A stretch of 58,104 bases of DNA from an uncultured Bacteroidales bacterium (GTDB lineage: Bacteria > Bacteroidota > Bacteroidia > Bacteroidales > Paludibacteraceae), in the NCBI GenBank assembly GCA_946186915.1, contig CAMHOY010000015.1, positions 1 through 58,104 on the forward strand, given 5' to 3'. The first letter of the stretch is position 1; each line of letters begins with the position of its first letter. Positions 42,076 to 50,612 of this stretch are shown piece after piece. The position numbers were made by a program, and so were the translations under genes. The notes under the pieces are model-generated. The model had not been told where the DNA came from. It did no database searches and saw nothing but the letters and a program-made list of their open reading frames with translations.

Positions 42076-42687
42076 ATGGAGGCATTACGTACTTTTTTCG
42101 GGACAGTAGATATATGGCAGATATTGTCTTCCTTTATCTTTATGATAGCGATTATTGATCCGTTTGGCAATATTCCTATCACGATTGCGATGGAAAAACG
42201 CGGTATTAAGATTCATAGCGGTCGCGTATGCATTGCGAGTCTGATAATCTTGATGGCCTTCTTATTCTTGGGAGAGTGGATATTAAAACTCTTTGGCGTA
42301 CAGATCGAGTACTTTGCCATCGCTGGAGGATTTATCATCTTTTTGATGGCATTGGAAATGATTTTGGACATCACGATTTTCCAGAATGACAAGTTAGAGG
42401 GACAAGTGGATTCGGGTAGTTCGATAGTGCCGTTGGCCTTCCCTATGTACGCAGGTCCGGGTGCGTTCACCGCGCTGCTGGCCATCACGGCAGAGTATAG
42501 TATTGCGAGTCTTTGCATCTCGTTGCTGCTCTGTATGTTGGTGTTGTATCTTGTGTTGATCGGTACGCATTGGTTGACCAAATATTTAGGGGCAACCTCG
42601 CTGTATATCATTCGTAAGTTCTTTGGTATCATCGTGCTGGCGATTGCATGTAAACTGATGTTCGGCAACTTGGCTTCGATATTTTAA
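42076..42687 (+). CDS. MarC-family integral membrane protein
   Basis: A 203-aa protein with about six membrane helices and the family segments FIFMIAIIDPFGNIPITIAM and PLAFPMYAGPGAFTALL. MarC/UPF0056 proteins are inner membrane proteins of unknown transport function. The name derives from a once-proposed link to multiple antibiotic resistance that was not upheld. Start chosen from the promoter position. rpiB follows at 12 bp. Confidence 0.88.
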   Translation: MEALRTFFGTVDIWQILSSFIFMIAIIDPFGNIPITIAMEKRGIKIHSGRVCIASLIILMAFLFLGEWILKLFGVQIEYFAIAGGFIIFLMALEMILDITIFQNDKLEGQVDSGSSIVPLAFPMYAGPGAFTALLAITAEYSIASLCISLLLCMLVLYLVLIGTHWLTKYLGATSLYIIRKFFGIIVLAIACKLMFGNLASIF

Positions 42688-42699
42688 ATAAGCAATAAT

Positions 42700-43149
42700 A
42701 TGAAAAATTTCAGTGAAATGACGATTGCGTTGGCATCTGACCACGCAGGTTTCCCACTCAAACAACAGGTGCAGTTGTTCTTGGAGGACAATGGCGCTAA
42801 AGTGAAAGATTTCGGTTGCTATAGCACCGAGAGTTGTGATTACCCTGACTTCGCACACCCTTTGGCAGAGGCTGTCGAGAAGGGCCAGTATGAGTTCGGA
42901 ATCGTGATTTGTTCGACGGGCAACGGAATCTGTATGACGGCGAACAAGCACCAAGGTATCCGTGCCGCGTTATGTTGGGATACGAAATTAGCGGAACTTG
43001 CTCGTGCACACAACAACGCGAATGTCTTGGGTCTGCCTGCGAACTTCATCTCAGCAGTAAAGGCGCTTGATATCGTGCGTACGTTCTTCCAAACGGATTT
43101 TGAAGGCGAGCGTCATGAGCGCCGTGTTAACAAAATCCCGTGTAAGTAA
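42700..43149 (+). CDS. rpiB: Ribose-5-phosphate isomerase B
   Basis: RpiB interconverts ribose-5-phosphate and ribulose-5-phosphate in the pentose phosphate pathway. The 149-aa protein shows the N-terminal IALASDHAGFPLKQ phosphate-binding motif and the active-site loop ICSTGNGICMTANK. A cysteine is present in the VICSTG position used as the catalytic base in this family. The 3' end overlaps the next gene by 35 bp. Confidence 0.93.
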   Translation: MKNFSEMTIALASDHAGFPLKQQVQLFLEDNGAKVKDFGCYSTESCDYPDFAHPLAEAVEKGQYEFGIVICSTGNGICMTANKHQGIRAALCWDTKLAELARAHNNANVLGLPANFISAVKALDIVRTFFQTDFEGERHERRVNKIPCK

Positions 43150-44092
43150 CGCACTCCGTTGCTATTGGAATTACGCACTGAGTCTGACGGGCTTGGTGCG
43201 TATTTCGCATGCACCGTTGTTCGTGAGCGTCGAGCCCGCTGCGGTGTGTCAGTTGCATTGTCCGGAATGCCCGGTCGGCATGAGTCATCAGCCGTCAGTT
43301 TCCAGTCATCAGCCGTTCATGTCTATGGATTTATTCCGGAAGATACTGAATGAGGTAAAAGTATACGCGCATACAATGCAGTTTTATTTTCAAGGTGAAC
43401 CCCTGTTGAATAAGAACTTGCTACAGATGATTGCAGAAGCGCATGAAGCCGGTTTGTACACCATTGTCAGTACGAATGCGCAGGCGATGACCCGTGAGAT
43501 GGCTGATACGTTGGTAAAGGCCGGGTTGAGTAAAATTATCGTGTCCATGGACGGACTGACTCAGGCGGCCTATGGCGCGTACCGTATCGGCGGAGATGTA
43601 GAAAAAGCAAGAGCGGCACTGCGCTATCTGCACGAGGCAAAGAAGAAATTTCAAATTTCAAATTTCAAATTTCAAATAGAGTTGCAGTGTCTGCGACTGA
43701 GGACGAATGAACTAGAGTGGCAGGAAATGAAACGAACGTATAAGTCCCTCGGTGCCGACCGCTTGAGCCTGAAGACTGCGCAATTGTACGACTACGAGCA
43801 GGGGCATCCTTTAATGCCTACAGACTCGCGATACAGCCGATATGAGAAAGGTATGGATGGGTTGTACCATCGTAAATCTCTTCGCCGCGGATGCTTGCGC
43901 GTATGGAGTGGGGTGGTGGTGACTGCTACCGGTGAGGTCTTGCCTTGTTGTTATGACAAGAGTCATGCGTATATGTATGGCCGTGTCTCTGAAGCACCGA
44001 TAGCGGAACTGTTTCGTAACGAGAAAGCGCTGGCGTTTCGCCGCGCAGCTCTCGCCGAACAAGAGAAAATTTGTCAAGAATGCTGGAAGTAA
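43115..44092 (+). CDS. Radical SAM protein with SPASM-like C-terminus
   Basis: From ATG 43115 the 326-aa product has the radical SAM cluster motif C45xxxC49xxC52 (CQLHCPECP) and a TIM-barrel-like core. A C-terminal cysteine-rich SPASM-like region (GEVLPCCYDKSHAYMYGR ... ICQECW) could hold another cluster. The substrate is unknown. Two short repeats are built into the frame: a duplicated CATCAGCCGT segment at about 43285-43315 and four AAATTTC heptamers at 43646-43673 (protein KFQISNFKFQI). It overlaps rpiB and the next gene, suggesting an operon. Confidence 0.85.
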   Translation: MSAVLTKSRVSNALRCYWNYALSLTGLVRISHAPLFVSVEPAAVCQLHCPECPVGMSHQPSVSSHQPFMSMDLFRKILNEVKVYAHTMQFYFQGEPLLNKNLLQMIAEAHEAGLYTIVSTNAQAMTREMADTLVKAGLSKIIVSMDGLTQAAYGAYRIGGDVEKARAALRYLHEAKKKFQISNFKFQIELQCLRLRTNELEWQEMKRTYKSLGADRLSLKTAQLYDYEQGHPLMPTDSRYSRYEKGMDGLYHRKSLRRGCLRVWSGVVVTATGEVLPCCYDKSHAYMYGRVSEAPIAELFRNEKALAFRRAALAEQEKICQECWK

Positions 44093-44700
44093 AATGTTTT
44101 GAGTTAGGCTCCTTTGGCACCAATACCTACATCGTTTCGGACGATGAGGGGCATGTGCTGCTTGTGGACCCTGCCTGCTGCTCTCAATATGAGCAACAGC
44201 AATTGTACCGGTACATAGAAGATATGCGATCGAAGATATCCGGATCCCAATTGCAAATCGTCGCGACGCATGGCCATTTGGATCATCTCTGGGGCGCACC
44301 TTGGGCTTGCGAGCAATGGCATATGCCGGTGCTGATGCACGAAGCGGATATAGAGATGGCAAAGGCAATGCAGGAACAGTATAATTGGTTTGGCATACGC
44401 GCAGAGGCAAAACCATTTCCGATAAAGAAATTGGAGGCAGGGGAATTAGGAATGAAGGGGTTGGATGTGATTGAGACACCGGGACATACACCGGGAAGTG
44501 TTTGTCTGTACTGGCCGGAAGAGAAGAAATTATTATCAGGAGATACCCTTTTTTGCATGGGATACGGTCGTACAGATTTACACGGTGGGGATATAGGGCT
44601 GCTCTTCCGATCCTTGAACCGGTTATTCGCGTTGCCGAGCGATGTGCAGGTGTATCCCGGACATGGAGAAGACACTACAATAGGTGCAGAAAAACGGTAA
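44080..44700 (+). CDS. Metallo-beta-lactamase-fold hydrolase (glyoxalase II-like)
   Basis: A 206-aa protein from ATG 44080 with the binuclear metal motif THGHLDH (His64, His66, Asp68, His69) and the later ETPGHTPGS, LSGDTLF and YPGHGEDT metal-site segments. This layout is that of YcbL/glyoxalase II-like thioesterases. The exact substrate is unknown. It overlaps the radical SAM stop by 13 bp. Confidence 0.9.
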   Translation: MLEVKCFELGSFGTNTYIVSDDEGHVLLVDPACCSQYEQQQLYRYIEDMRSKISGSQLQIVATHGHLDHLWGAPWACEQWHMPVLMHEADIEMAKAMQEQYNWFGIRAEAKPFPIKKLEAGELGMKGLDVIETPGHTPGSVCLYWPEEKKLLSGDTLFCMGYGRTDLHGGDIGLLFRSLNRLFALPSDVQVYPGHGEDTTIGAEKR

Positions 44701-44723
44701 AACATAAAAAAAATACGTAAATA

Positions 44724-44755
44724 TTTGCGTATGTCAGAAAAAAGCAGTACTTTTG
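44724..44755 (+). promoter_or_regulatory. Promoter of the tRNA-Ser/rlmL transcript
   Basis: TTTG at 44724-44727, a 20-nt spacer beginning CGTATGTC (as at the rpsL promoter), and TACTTTTG at 44748-44755. The tRNA begins about 140 nt downstream of the predicted start. Confidence 0.85.
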
Positions 44756-44856
44756 TGCCCGCTTTAAAAATTATTATCGAGACGTGCGCTAACGAAGCGC
44801 GTGCGGATCGAAGAGGAGGAAGCGCGGCAATTTTACGAGTTACGCAGTAACGAAAT

Positions 44857-44878
44857 AATCGTGCCCTTGCGGCTAAGA
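44857..44878 (+). repeat. Second copy of the rpsM-rpsK spacer repeat
   Basis: AATCGTGCCC-TTGCGGCTAAGA matches 16188-16210 with one base missing and one changed. It lies 26 bp before tRNA-Ser. Confidence 0.6.
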
Positions 44879-44904
44879 AGTCATTGCAAGCAGCTTCTGA
44901 CGAA

Positions 44905-44989
44905 GGAAAGATGGCAGAGTGGTCTATTGCGTCGGTCTTGAAAACCGAAGTACGGAAACGTACCGGGGGTTCGAATCCCTCTCTTTCCG
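44905..44989 (+). tRNA. tRNA-Ser (TGA anticodon)
   Basis: Acceptor arms GGAAAGA (44905-44911) and TCTTTCC (44982-44988) with discriminator G at 44989. The anticodon arm CGGT-CTTGAAA-ACCG holds anticodon TGA. A long variable arm (GTACGGAAACGTAC) and T-arm GGGGGTTCGAATCCC mark a class II tRNA. CCA is not encoded. The rlmL-type ATG begins two bases after the discriminator. Confidence 0.95.
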
Positions 44990-44990
44990 C

Positions 44991-46178
44991 ATGAAACAAT
45001 TTCCTATGCTCGCAAAGACTTTTAAAGGTCTGGAGCAAGTACTCGCACAAGAACTGATAGAACTTGGTGCCAACGACGTGCTCATCGAAAGACGAGCCGT
45101 TTCTTTTAAGGGAGATAAGGCACTGATGTACCGCGCAAACTTATGTCTGCGCACTGCTATCCGTGTGCTTGTTCCGATTAAAGAAGCCTCTCTGCGCCTG
45201 CCCAAGGGAAAAAGTGGAAAACCGGAAGATCAAGTCTATGAAATCGTGAAGACGATAGATTGGTCGCGATACATGACTGCCGATACTGCATTCGCTATTG
45301 ATGCCACGGTGTATAGTGAACTGTTCCGCAATAGCCTCTTTGTCACTTACCGCGTGAAGGATGCGATAGTGGATTACTGGAAAGAAAAAGCCGGTAAACG
45401 CCCAAACGTGAATACCGAGAACCCTGATATACGCGTGAATCTGCATGTCGGTAATGACAAGTTGACCATCTCTTTGGACTCATCCGGTGAGAGCCTGCAT
45501 AAACGCGGATATCGTGTGGCAAATACCGAGGCCCCTATTAATGAAGTTCTGGCGGCAGGCATGTTGTTGATGGCGGGTTGGAAAGGACAGACGGATTTTT
45601 ATGACCCTATGTGTGGGTCGGGAACGCTGCCTATCGAAGCGGCGCTGATAGCCCGTAATATTGCGCCGGGAGTGTTCCGCAAGTCCTTCACTTTCGAGAA
45701 ATGGCCGGACTTCGATGCGGACCTTTGGTCCGATATCTACAATGACGACTCGCAGGAACGGGAGTTCAAGCATAAGATATACGGCTCGGATGCTTCTTTC
45801 TTCGCCATTCAACAGGCTGCGAAGAATGTGAAAGCGGCGGGCGTGACGCATGACGTGGAATTGAGGCAAATCCGTATGGAAGAGTTAAATCCCGCCCCAT
45901 TAACCCCTAACCCCCTAATTGTGATCAATCCTCCATACGGCGAACGTCTTGCGAGCAATAAGGATATGGAAGATCTGTATGGGAAGATAGGCACGGCGCT
46001 CAAGCACCATTTCACCGGCGCAACGGCATGGATCATCTCCTCCAATGCGGTGGCGATGAAGTGTATCGGTCTCAAACCCAGTAAGAAAATGCGTTTGTTG
46101 AATGGAGAACTGGACTGCCAGTTCAACTGCTATGAATTATTCCAAGGAAAAAGAAATGAAGCCCATCTACATAGCTGA
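44991..46178 (+). CDS. THUMP-domain class I SAM RNA methyltransferase (RlmL/RlmK-N type)
   Basis: A 395-aa protein with an N-terminal THUMP domain (about residues 1-160) and a methyltransferase domain with SAM motif DPMCGSGTLPIEAA (about 203-216) and catalytic NPPYGERL (about 312-319), as in enzymes that make m2G2445 in 23S rRNA. The start MKQFPMLAKTFKGLEQVLAQ lies two bases after tRNA-Ser; Met at 45006 is an alternative. An in-frame CTAACCCC-like repeat at about 45899-45919 gives the unusual APLTPNPL stretch before the NPPY motif. It overlaps queA. Confidence 0.9.
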   Translation: MKQFPMLAKTFKGLEQVLAQELIELGANDVLIERRAVSFKGDKALMYRANLCLRTAIRVLVPIKEASLRLPKGKSGKPEDQVYEIVKTIDWSRYMTADTAFAIDATVYSELFRNSLFVTYRVKDAIVDYWKEKAGKRPNVNTENPDIRVNLHVGNDKLTISLDSSGESLHKRGYRVANTEAPINEVLAAGMLLMAGWKGQTDFYDPMCGSGTLPIEAALIARNIAPGVFRKSFTFEKWPDFDADLWSDIYNDDSQEREFKHKIYGSDASFFAIQQAAKNVKAAGVTHDVELRQIRMEELNPAPLTPNPLIVINPPYGERLASNKDMEDLYGKIGTALKHHFTGATAWIISSNAVAMKCIGLKPSKKMRLLNGELDCQFNCYELFQGKRNEAHLHS

Positions 46179-47355
46179 TTATAATTACCCCTTGCCCGAT
46201 GAACGGATTGCCAAATATCCGTTGGCGGAACGAGACCACAGCAAGTTATTGGTGTACCGCGACGGGAAGGTGAGTGAAGACCGGTTTTACAATGTTGGAG
46301 ATTACATCGCTCCTCATTCGCTTCTCGTGTATAACAACACGCGTGTAATACAGGCCCGTCTTGAGTTTCACAAGCCGAGTGGAGCGCGTATCGAGGTGTT
46401 CTGTCTCGAACCTCTTGCCCCGCATGACTATCAACTGTCATTAGGTTCTACAAAAGGTTGTATCTGGAAATGCATGGTGGGAAATGCAAAAAAATGGAAG
46501 GAAGGTGATGCTATCCATCTGACATTGAATGTCGGACATCAGACATACAGCCTTCGTGCGTACAAGGAACAGACGTTGGGGAATACCTTCGCCGTTCGTT
46601 TTGAATGGGATGATGAATCCGTGAGTTTCGCGGAACTGTTGGATGCGGTAGGCGAACTGCCTATACCGCCGTACTTGAATCGTAAGACGGAAGAGAGTGA
46701 CAAGCGCACGTACCAAACAGTGTACTCGCGTATCAAGGGTTCGGTAGCTGCCCCTACAGCAGGTCTGCATTTCACAGAGCGGGTGTTGGCGGATATCCGC
46801 TCGCGAGGCATAGAGACAGAGGAGGTGACACTCCATGTGGGTGCAGGTACCTTCTTGCCGGTGAAGACTGCCGACGCAAATGAACATACCATGCATACGG
46901 AGATTATCGCCGTGCCGAAAGAAGCGATAGCGCATATTATCAAAAACCTCGGACGTGTCGTTGCGGTAGGAACAACCAGCATGCGAACCCTGGAGAGTCT
47001 CTATTACATCGGACTTCATCCGGAGAATCCGACGGTTGGACAATTCGAGCCGTATGAAGAATCATCAAACGGCATTGGTCAGCCTTCAGTCAATGAGTCA
47101 TTGCAGGTGATTATTGATTATCTGGATGCCACGGGGCAGCAAACGCTGCATGCCGAGACGCAGATCATGATCAAACCCGGATATACTTTCCGTGTAGTGG
47201 ATCAGTTGATTACCAATTTCCACCAACCGCAATCGACTCTTTTGCTACTTGTCAGCGCCTTCGTTCACGGCGACTGGAAAACCATCTATGACTATGCATT
47301 GAGCCATGATTTTCGATTTCTCTCCTACGGAGACAGCAGTATTTTAACACGATGA
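46156..47355 (+). CDS. queA: S-adenosylmethionine:tRNA ribosyltransferase-isomerase
   Basis: QueA transfers the ribosyl part of SAM to 7-aminomethyl-7-deazaguanine in tRNA, the penultimate step of queuosine synthesis. The 399-aa protein has the family blocks LPDERIAKYPLAERDHSKLL, DRFYNVGDYI, AAPTAGLHFTERVL, VTLHVGAGTFLPV and LITNFHQPQSTLLLLVSAF. ATG 46156 was chosen because the earlier ATGs lie deeper in the upstream gene and add no family sequence. It overlaps tatD by 4 bp. Confidence 0.93.
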   Translation: MKPIYIADYNYPLPDERIAKYPLAERDHSKLLVYRDGKVSEDRFYNVGDYIAPHSLLVYNNTRVIQARLEFHKPSGARIEVFCLEPLAPHDYQLSLGSTKGCIWKCMVGNAKKWKEGDAIHLTLNVGHQTYSLRAYKEQTLGNTFAVRFEWDDESVSFAELLDAVGELPIPPYLNRKTEESDKRTYQTVYSRIKGSVAAPTAGLHFTERVLADIRSRGIETEEVTLHVGAGTFLPVKTADANEHTMHTEIIAVPKEAIAHIIKNLGRVVAVGTTSMRTLESLYYIGLHPENPTVGQFEPYEESSNGIGQPSVNESLQVIIDYLDATGQQTLHAETQIMIKPGYTFRVVDQLITNFHQPQSTLLLLVSAFVHGDWKTIYDYALSHDFRFLSYGDSSILTR

Positions 47356-48125
47356 TTGATACTCATATTCATATAGATGAAGAAGCGTACGCGATGGATC
47401 GCGAAGAAGTGATTGCACGCCAACGCGAAGCCGGTGTAGAAGCTATGATTGTGCCCGGAGTGAATGCCAAATCGATAGAGGGCATTTTGGACGTGTGCCG
47501 GAAGCATAAAGGCTATTGCTTCCCTGCTTTGGGCTTTCATCCGCAAGATGTTTTTCCAGATGATTACAAGGAGCAATGGCGCATCATAGAAGAGGCTATC
47601 CGTCTGCATCGCGAGGAGATAGTTGCCATCGGAGAAATAGGTCTGGATTATCACTACGATACAACTTATAAGGAAGGCCAACAAGAGATTTTTCAACGCC
47701 AGTTAGACTTGGCGCAGGAGTTGGATTTGCCCGTGATGATTCACAATCGCGATGCAACGGAGGATACCTTAAGAATCTTAAAATCACAAATCGCAAAGGC
47801 TCCTCTCCGGGGTGTTGTGCATTGCTTCAACGGCAGCAAAGAGGTGGCGAAGCAGATTCTGGAGATGGGTTTATACCTTGGTATAGGAGGAGTGTTGACT
47901 TTCAAGAACTGCAAGTTGTTTGAGACCTTGGAGGTTGTACCTCTGGAGCGCATTGTTTTGGAAACGGACGGACCCTATTTGGCACCCACACCGCATCGCG
48001 GGGAACGGAATGAGAGCCGGTTGATGATCTTTGTCGTGCAGCGTCTGGCAGAGATATATCATATAACACCGGAAGAAGTAATCTCAATCACTTCTTCGAA
48101 CGCAAAAAAACTCTTTTTTGTATAA
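47352..48125 (+). CDS. TatD-family metal-dependent hydrolase
   Basis: A 257-aa TIM-barrel protein with the N-terminal DTHIHID metal motif, Glu in IGEIGLDYHYD, His in PVMIHNRDA, His in GVVHCFNGS and Asp in LETDGPYL, the full set for TatD/YcfH-type 3'-5' DNases. It is translated from an ATGA overlap with queA. Confidence 0.92.
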   Translation: MIDTHIHIDEEAYAMDREEVIARQREAGVEAMIVPGVNAKSIEGILDVCRKHKGYCFPALGFHPQDVFPDDYKEQWRIIEEAIRLHREEIVAIGEIGLDYHYDTTYKEGQQEIFQRQLDLAQELDLPVMIHNRDATEDTLRILKSQIAKAPLRGVVHCFNGSKEVAKQILEMGLYLGIGGVLTFKNCKLFETLEVVPLERIVLETDGPYLAPTPHRGERNESRLMIFVVQRLAEIYHITPEEVISITSSNAKKLFFV

Positions 48126-48138
48126 AAATGCATACACT

Positions 48139-48170
48139 CTTGTGTATGTCATTTTTTTTTACTACCTTTG
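48139..48170 (+). promoter_or_regulatory. Promoter of rsfS-ftsH
   Basis: CTTG at 48139-48142, a 20-nt spacer beginning TGTATGTC and containing a long T-run, and TACCTTTG at 48163-48170. The rsfS start is 31 bp downstream. Confidence 0.8.
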
Positions 48171-48201
48171 TCGCCGAATTTGAACATAAGTTAATCCATA
48201 T

Positions 48202-48567
48202 ATGAAAGAAGTAAGTACAAAGAAACTTTTAGAGACGATTATTGAAGGTGTCCGCAACCGAAAGGGACAACGTATTGTTACGATTGATTTGCGGAAAATC
48301 AAAGAGGCTCCGGTGGAGATGATGTTGATCTGTGAAGGCCAAAGTAATACGCAGGTTTCTGCTATTGCAGATGAGATAGACGATTTCGTGCGCACACAGA
48401 CTCATATTCACCCCTTAAGTGTCTCTGGCCAGGAGAACGCAGAATGGATCGCCATGGATTATGGTACGATCTTTGTGCATGTGATGCAGCGCGAGCCCCG
48501 TGCGTTCTATGATATTGAGCATCTCTGGGCGGACGGCAAGGTGACGGAGTTACCGGCAGTATTGTAA
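48202..48567 (+). CDS. rsfS: Ribosomal silencing factor RsfS
   Basis: RsfS binds L14 and blocks subunit joining when nutrients are low. The 121-aa protein has the family signatures ICEGQSNTQVSAIADEI and WIAMDYGTIFVHVMQ followed by FYDIEHLWADG. It heads a small operon with ftsH 17 bp downstream. Confidence 0.95.
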   Translation: MKEVSTKKLLETIIEGVRNRKGQRIVTIDLRKIKEAPVEMMLICEGQSNTQVSAIADEIDDFVRTQTHIHPLSVSGQENAEWIAMDYGTIFVHVMQREPRAFYDIEHLWADGKVTELPAVL

Positions 48568-48584
48568 ACAAAGAACTGAGAATT

Positions 48585-50612
48585 ATGGCAGATAATAAAA
48601 AAAACAGAGGACAAGGTCCGAGTGGTCCGCGTCGATGGCTCAACATGCTGATGTATGTTGCTGCGTTTGTCTTGTTGGGTTATTGGATATACGGTGACCG
48701 GGCGGATAATGGAGCTACGAAAGACTTGAGTTATACGAAGTTCACTGCGTATGTAGAGGCGGATGCTATTGAGAAAATGACAGTGTTTGATGACTTGACT
48801 CTGAAAGCAAGTGTCAAACCGGCTAAATACGCCTTGGTCTTCGGTGCTCAGGCGGAAGGCGAACGGGCAAAAGGCCAACTGCAGGTGCAAATCCCTTCTG
48901 TTGAGGAGTTCGCTAAATATATTGACTCTGTCAATGCCAATCGCAAGGAGCAGGGTTTGGCTGTGATAGATGTCAAATACGAGAAGTCGCATAACTACTG
49001 GTATCTGATACTGGTGAATGTGCTGCCGTTCGTATTCCTTATCTTCTTCTTTATATATATGAGTCGCGGAATTGGTGGAGGAGCCGGCGGCGGAGGAATC
49101 TTCGGAGTGGGACGTGCCAAAGCGCAAATATTTGACAAAGACAAGAAAGACAAAGTGACCTTCAAGGACGTAGCCGGTTTATACGGCGCGAAGCAGGAGG
49201 TGCAGGAGATTGTGGAGTTTCTTAAGAACCCCAAGAAATATACTGAGATAGGAGCTAAGATTCCTAAAGGAGCGTTACTCGTCGGCCCTCCGGGAACCGG
49301 AAAGACCTTATTGGCCAAAGCCGTGGCCGGTGAAGCAGGGGTGCCGTTTTTCTCAATGAGCGGTTCGGATTTTGTTGAGATGTTTGTGGGAGTTGGCGCG
49401 AGTCGTGTGCGCGACCTCTTCCGTCAGGCGAAAGAGAAAGCACCGGCAATCATTTTCATTGACGAGATAGATGCTATCGGTAGAGCACGCGGAAAAAACA
49501 CCATGATGGGAGGCAATGACGAACGCGAGAGTACGCTGAATCAGCTGTTGACGGAGATGGATGGCTTTGGTACCAACTCGGGTGTAATCATTATGGCTGC
49601 TACTAACCGCGCCGATGTGCTTGATGCAGCACTACTCCGCGCGGGACGGTTTGACCGGCAGATACACGTGGAGTTGCCCGATCTGCAAGAGCGAAAAGAG
49701 ATTTTCCTCGTACACCTTCGCCCGCTGAAGTTGGACGAGACGGTGGACATCGATTTCTTAAGTAAACAGACTCCTGGATTCTCGGGAGCAGACATTGCGA
49801 ACGTATGTAACGAAGCAGCCTTGATTGCGGCCCGTGGAGGACGGAAGAAAGTTGGCAAGCAGGATTTTATGGATGCGGTAGATCGTATTGTGGGAGGTCT
49901 GGAACGCAAGAATAAGATCATGACCGAAGAGGAGAAGAAATCCATTGCCTTCCACGAGGCAGGTCACGCAACCATCAGTTGGATGCTCCGTTGGGCGAAC
50001 CCGTTGGTAAAGGTAACGATTGTGCCGCGCGGCATGGCGCTGGGCGCTGCATGGTACTTGCCGGAAGAAAGGCAGTTGACAAACGAAGAGCATATCTTAG
50101 ACGAACTCTGTTCGTTGCTCGGTGGCCGCGCTGCAGAGCAGTTGTTCTTGGAACAGACCTCAACCGGTGCCCTCAACGATCTGGAGCGTGCTACCAAGCA
50201 GGCCTATGCCATGGTAGCATACTACGGCATGAGTGACAAACTGAAGGATGTCTCGTTCTATGACTCTACCGGTCGTTATGACTACGGCTTTGCCAAACCC
50301 TATTCGGAAGAGACGGCTACGCTTATCGACCAGGAGACACAGCGTATCATTGCTGGCCAGATGGCGCGTGCCAAACAGATTCTCACCGAGCATGCGGACG
50401 GGCATCATCAGATAGCGCAGTTGCTCATCGACCGCGAAGTGATTACGGCTGAAGATGTAGCGCGCATCTTAGGACCGCGGCCTTGGAAGAGTAGGGGCGA
50501 TGAGCTGCTGGAAGCCAATGCCAAAATGGCAAAAGAAGAGGAGCAACCAAAGAAGAAACGCGCTCCGCGAAAGAAGAAAACAGAACAAGAAAACTCTGAT
50601 AACAATGAATAA
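48585..50612 (+). CDS. ftsH: ATP-dependent zinc metalloprotease FtsH
   Basis: FtsH is a membrane-anchored AAA protease for membrane-protein quality control. The 675-aa protein has two membrane helices (about 20-38 and 140-160) around a periplasmic domain, then Walker A GPPGTGKT, Walker [12 protein letters not shown], the second region of homology ([20 protein letters not shown]) and the zinc site HEAGH. The C-terminus is a Lys/Glu-rich tail. It overlaps the next gene by 8 bp. Confidence 0.97.
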   Translation: MADNKKNRGQGPSGPRRWLNMLMYVAAFVLLGYWIYGDRADNGATKDLSYTKFTAYVEADAIEKMTVFDDLTLKASVKPAKYALVFGAQAEGERAKGQLQVQIPSVEEFAKYIDSVNANRKEQGLAVIDVKYEKSHNYWYLILVNVLPFVFLIFFFIYMSRGIGGGAGGGGIFGVGRAKAQIFDKDKKDKVTFKDVAGLYGAKQEVQEIVEFLKNPKKYTEIGAKIPKGALLVGPPGTGKTLLAKAVAGEAGVPFFSMSGSDFVEMFVGVGASRVRDLFRQAKEKAPAIIFIDEIDAIGRARGKNTMMGGNDERESTLNQLLTEMDGFGTNSGVIIMAATNRADVLDAALLRAGRFDRQIHVELPDLQERKEIFLVHLRPLKLDETVDIDFLSKQTPGFSGADIANVCNEAALIAARGGRKKVGKQDFMDAVDRIVGGLERKNKIMTEEEKKSIAFHEAGHATISWMLRWANPLVKVTIVPRGMALGAAWYLPEERQLTNEEHILDELCSLLGGRAAEQLFLEQTSTGALNDLERATKQAYAMVAYYGMSDKLKDVSFYDSTGRYDYGFAKPYSEETATLIDQETQRIIAGQMARAKQILTEHADGHHQIAQLLIDREVITAEDVARILGPRPWKSRGDELLEANAKMAKEEEQPKKKRAPRKKKTEQENSDNNE

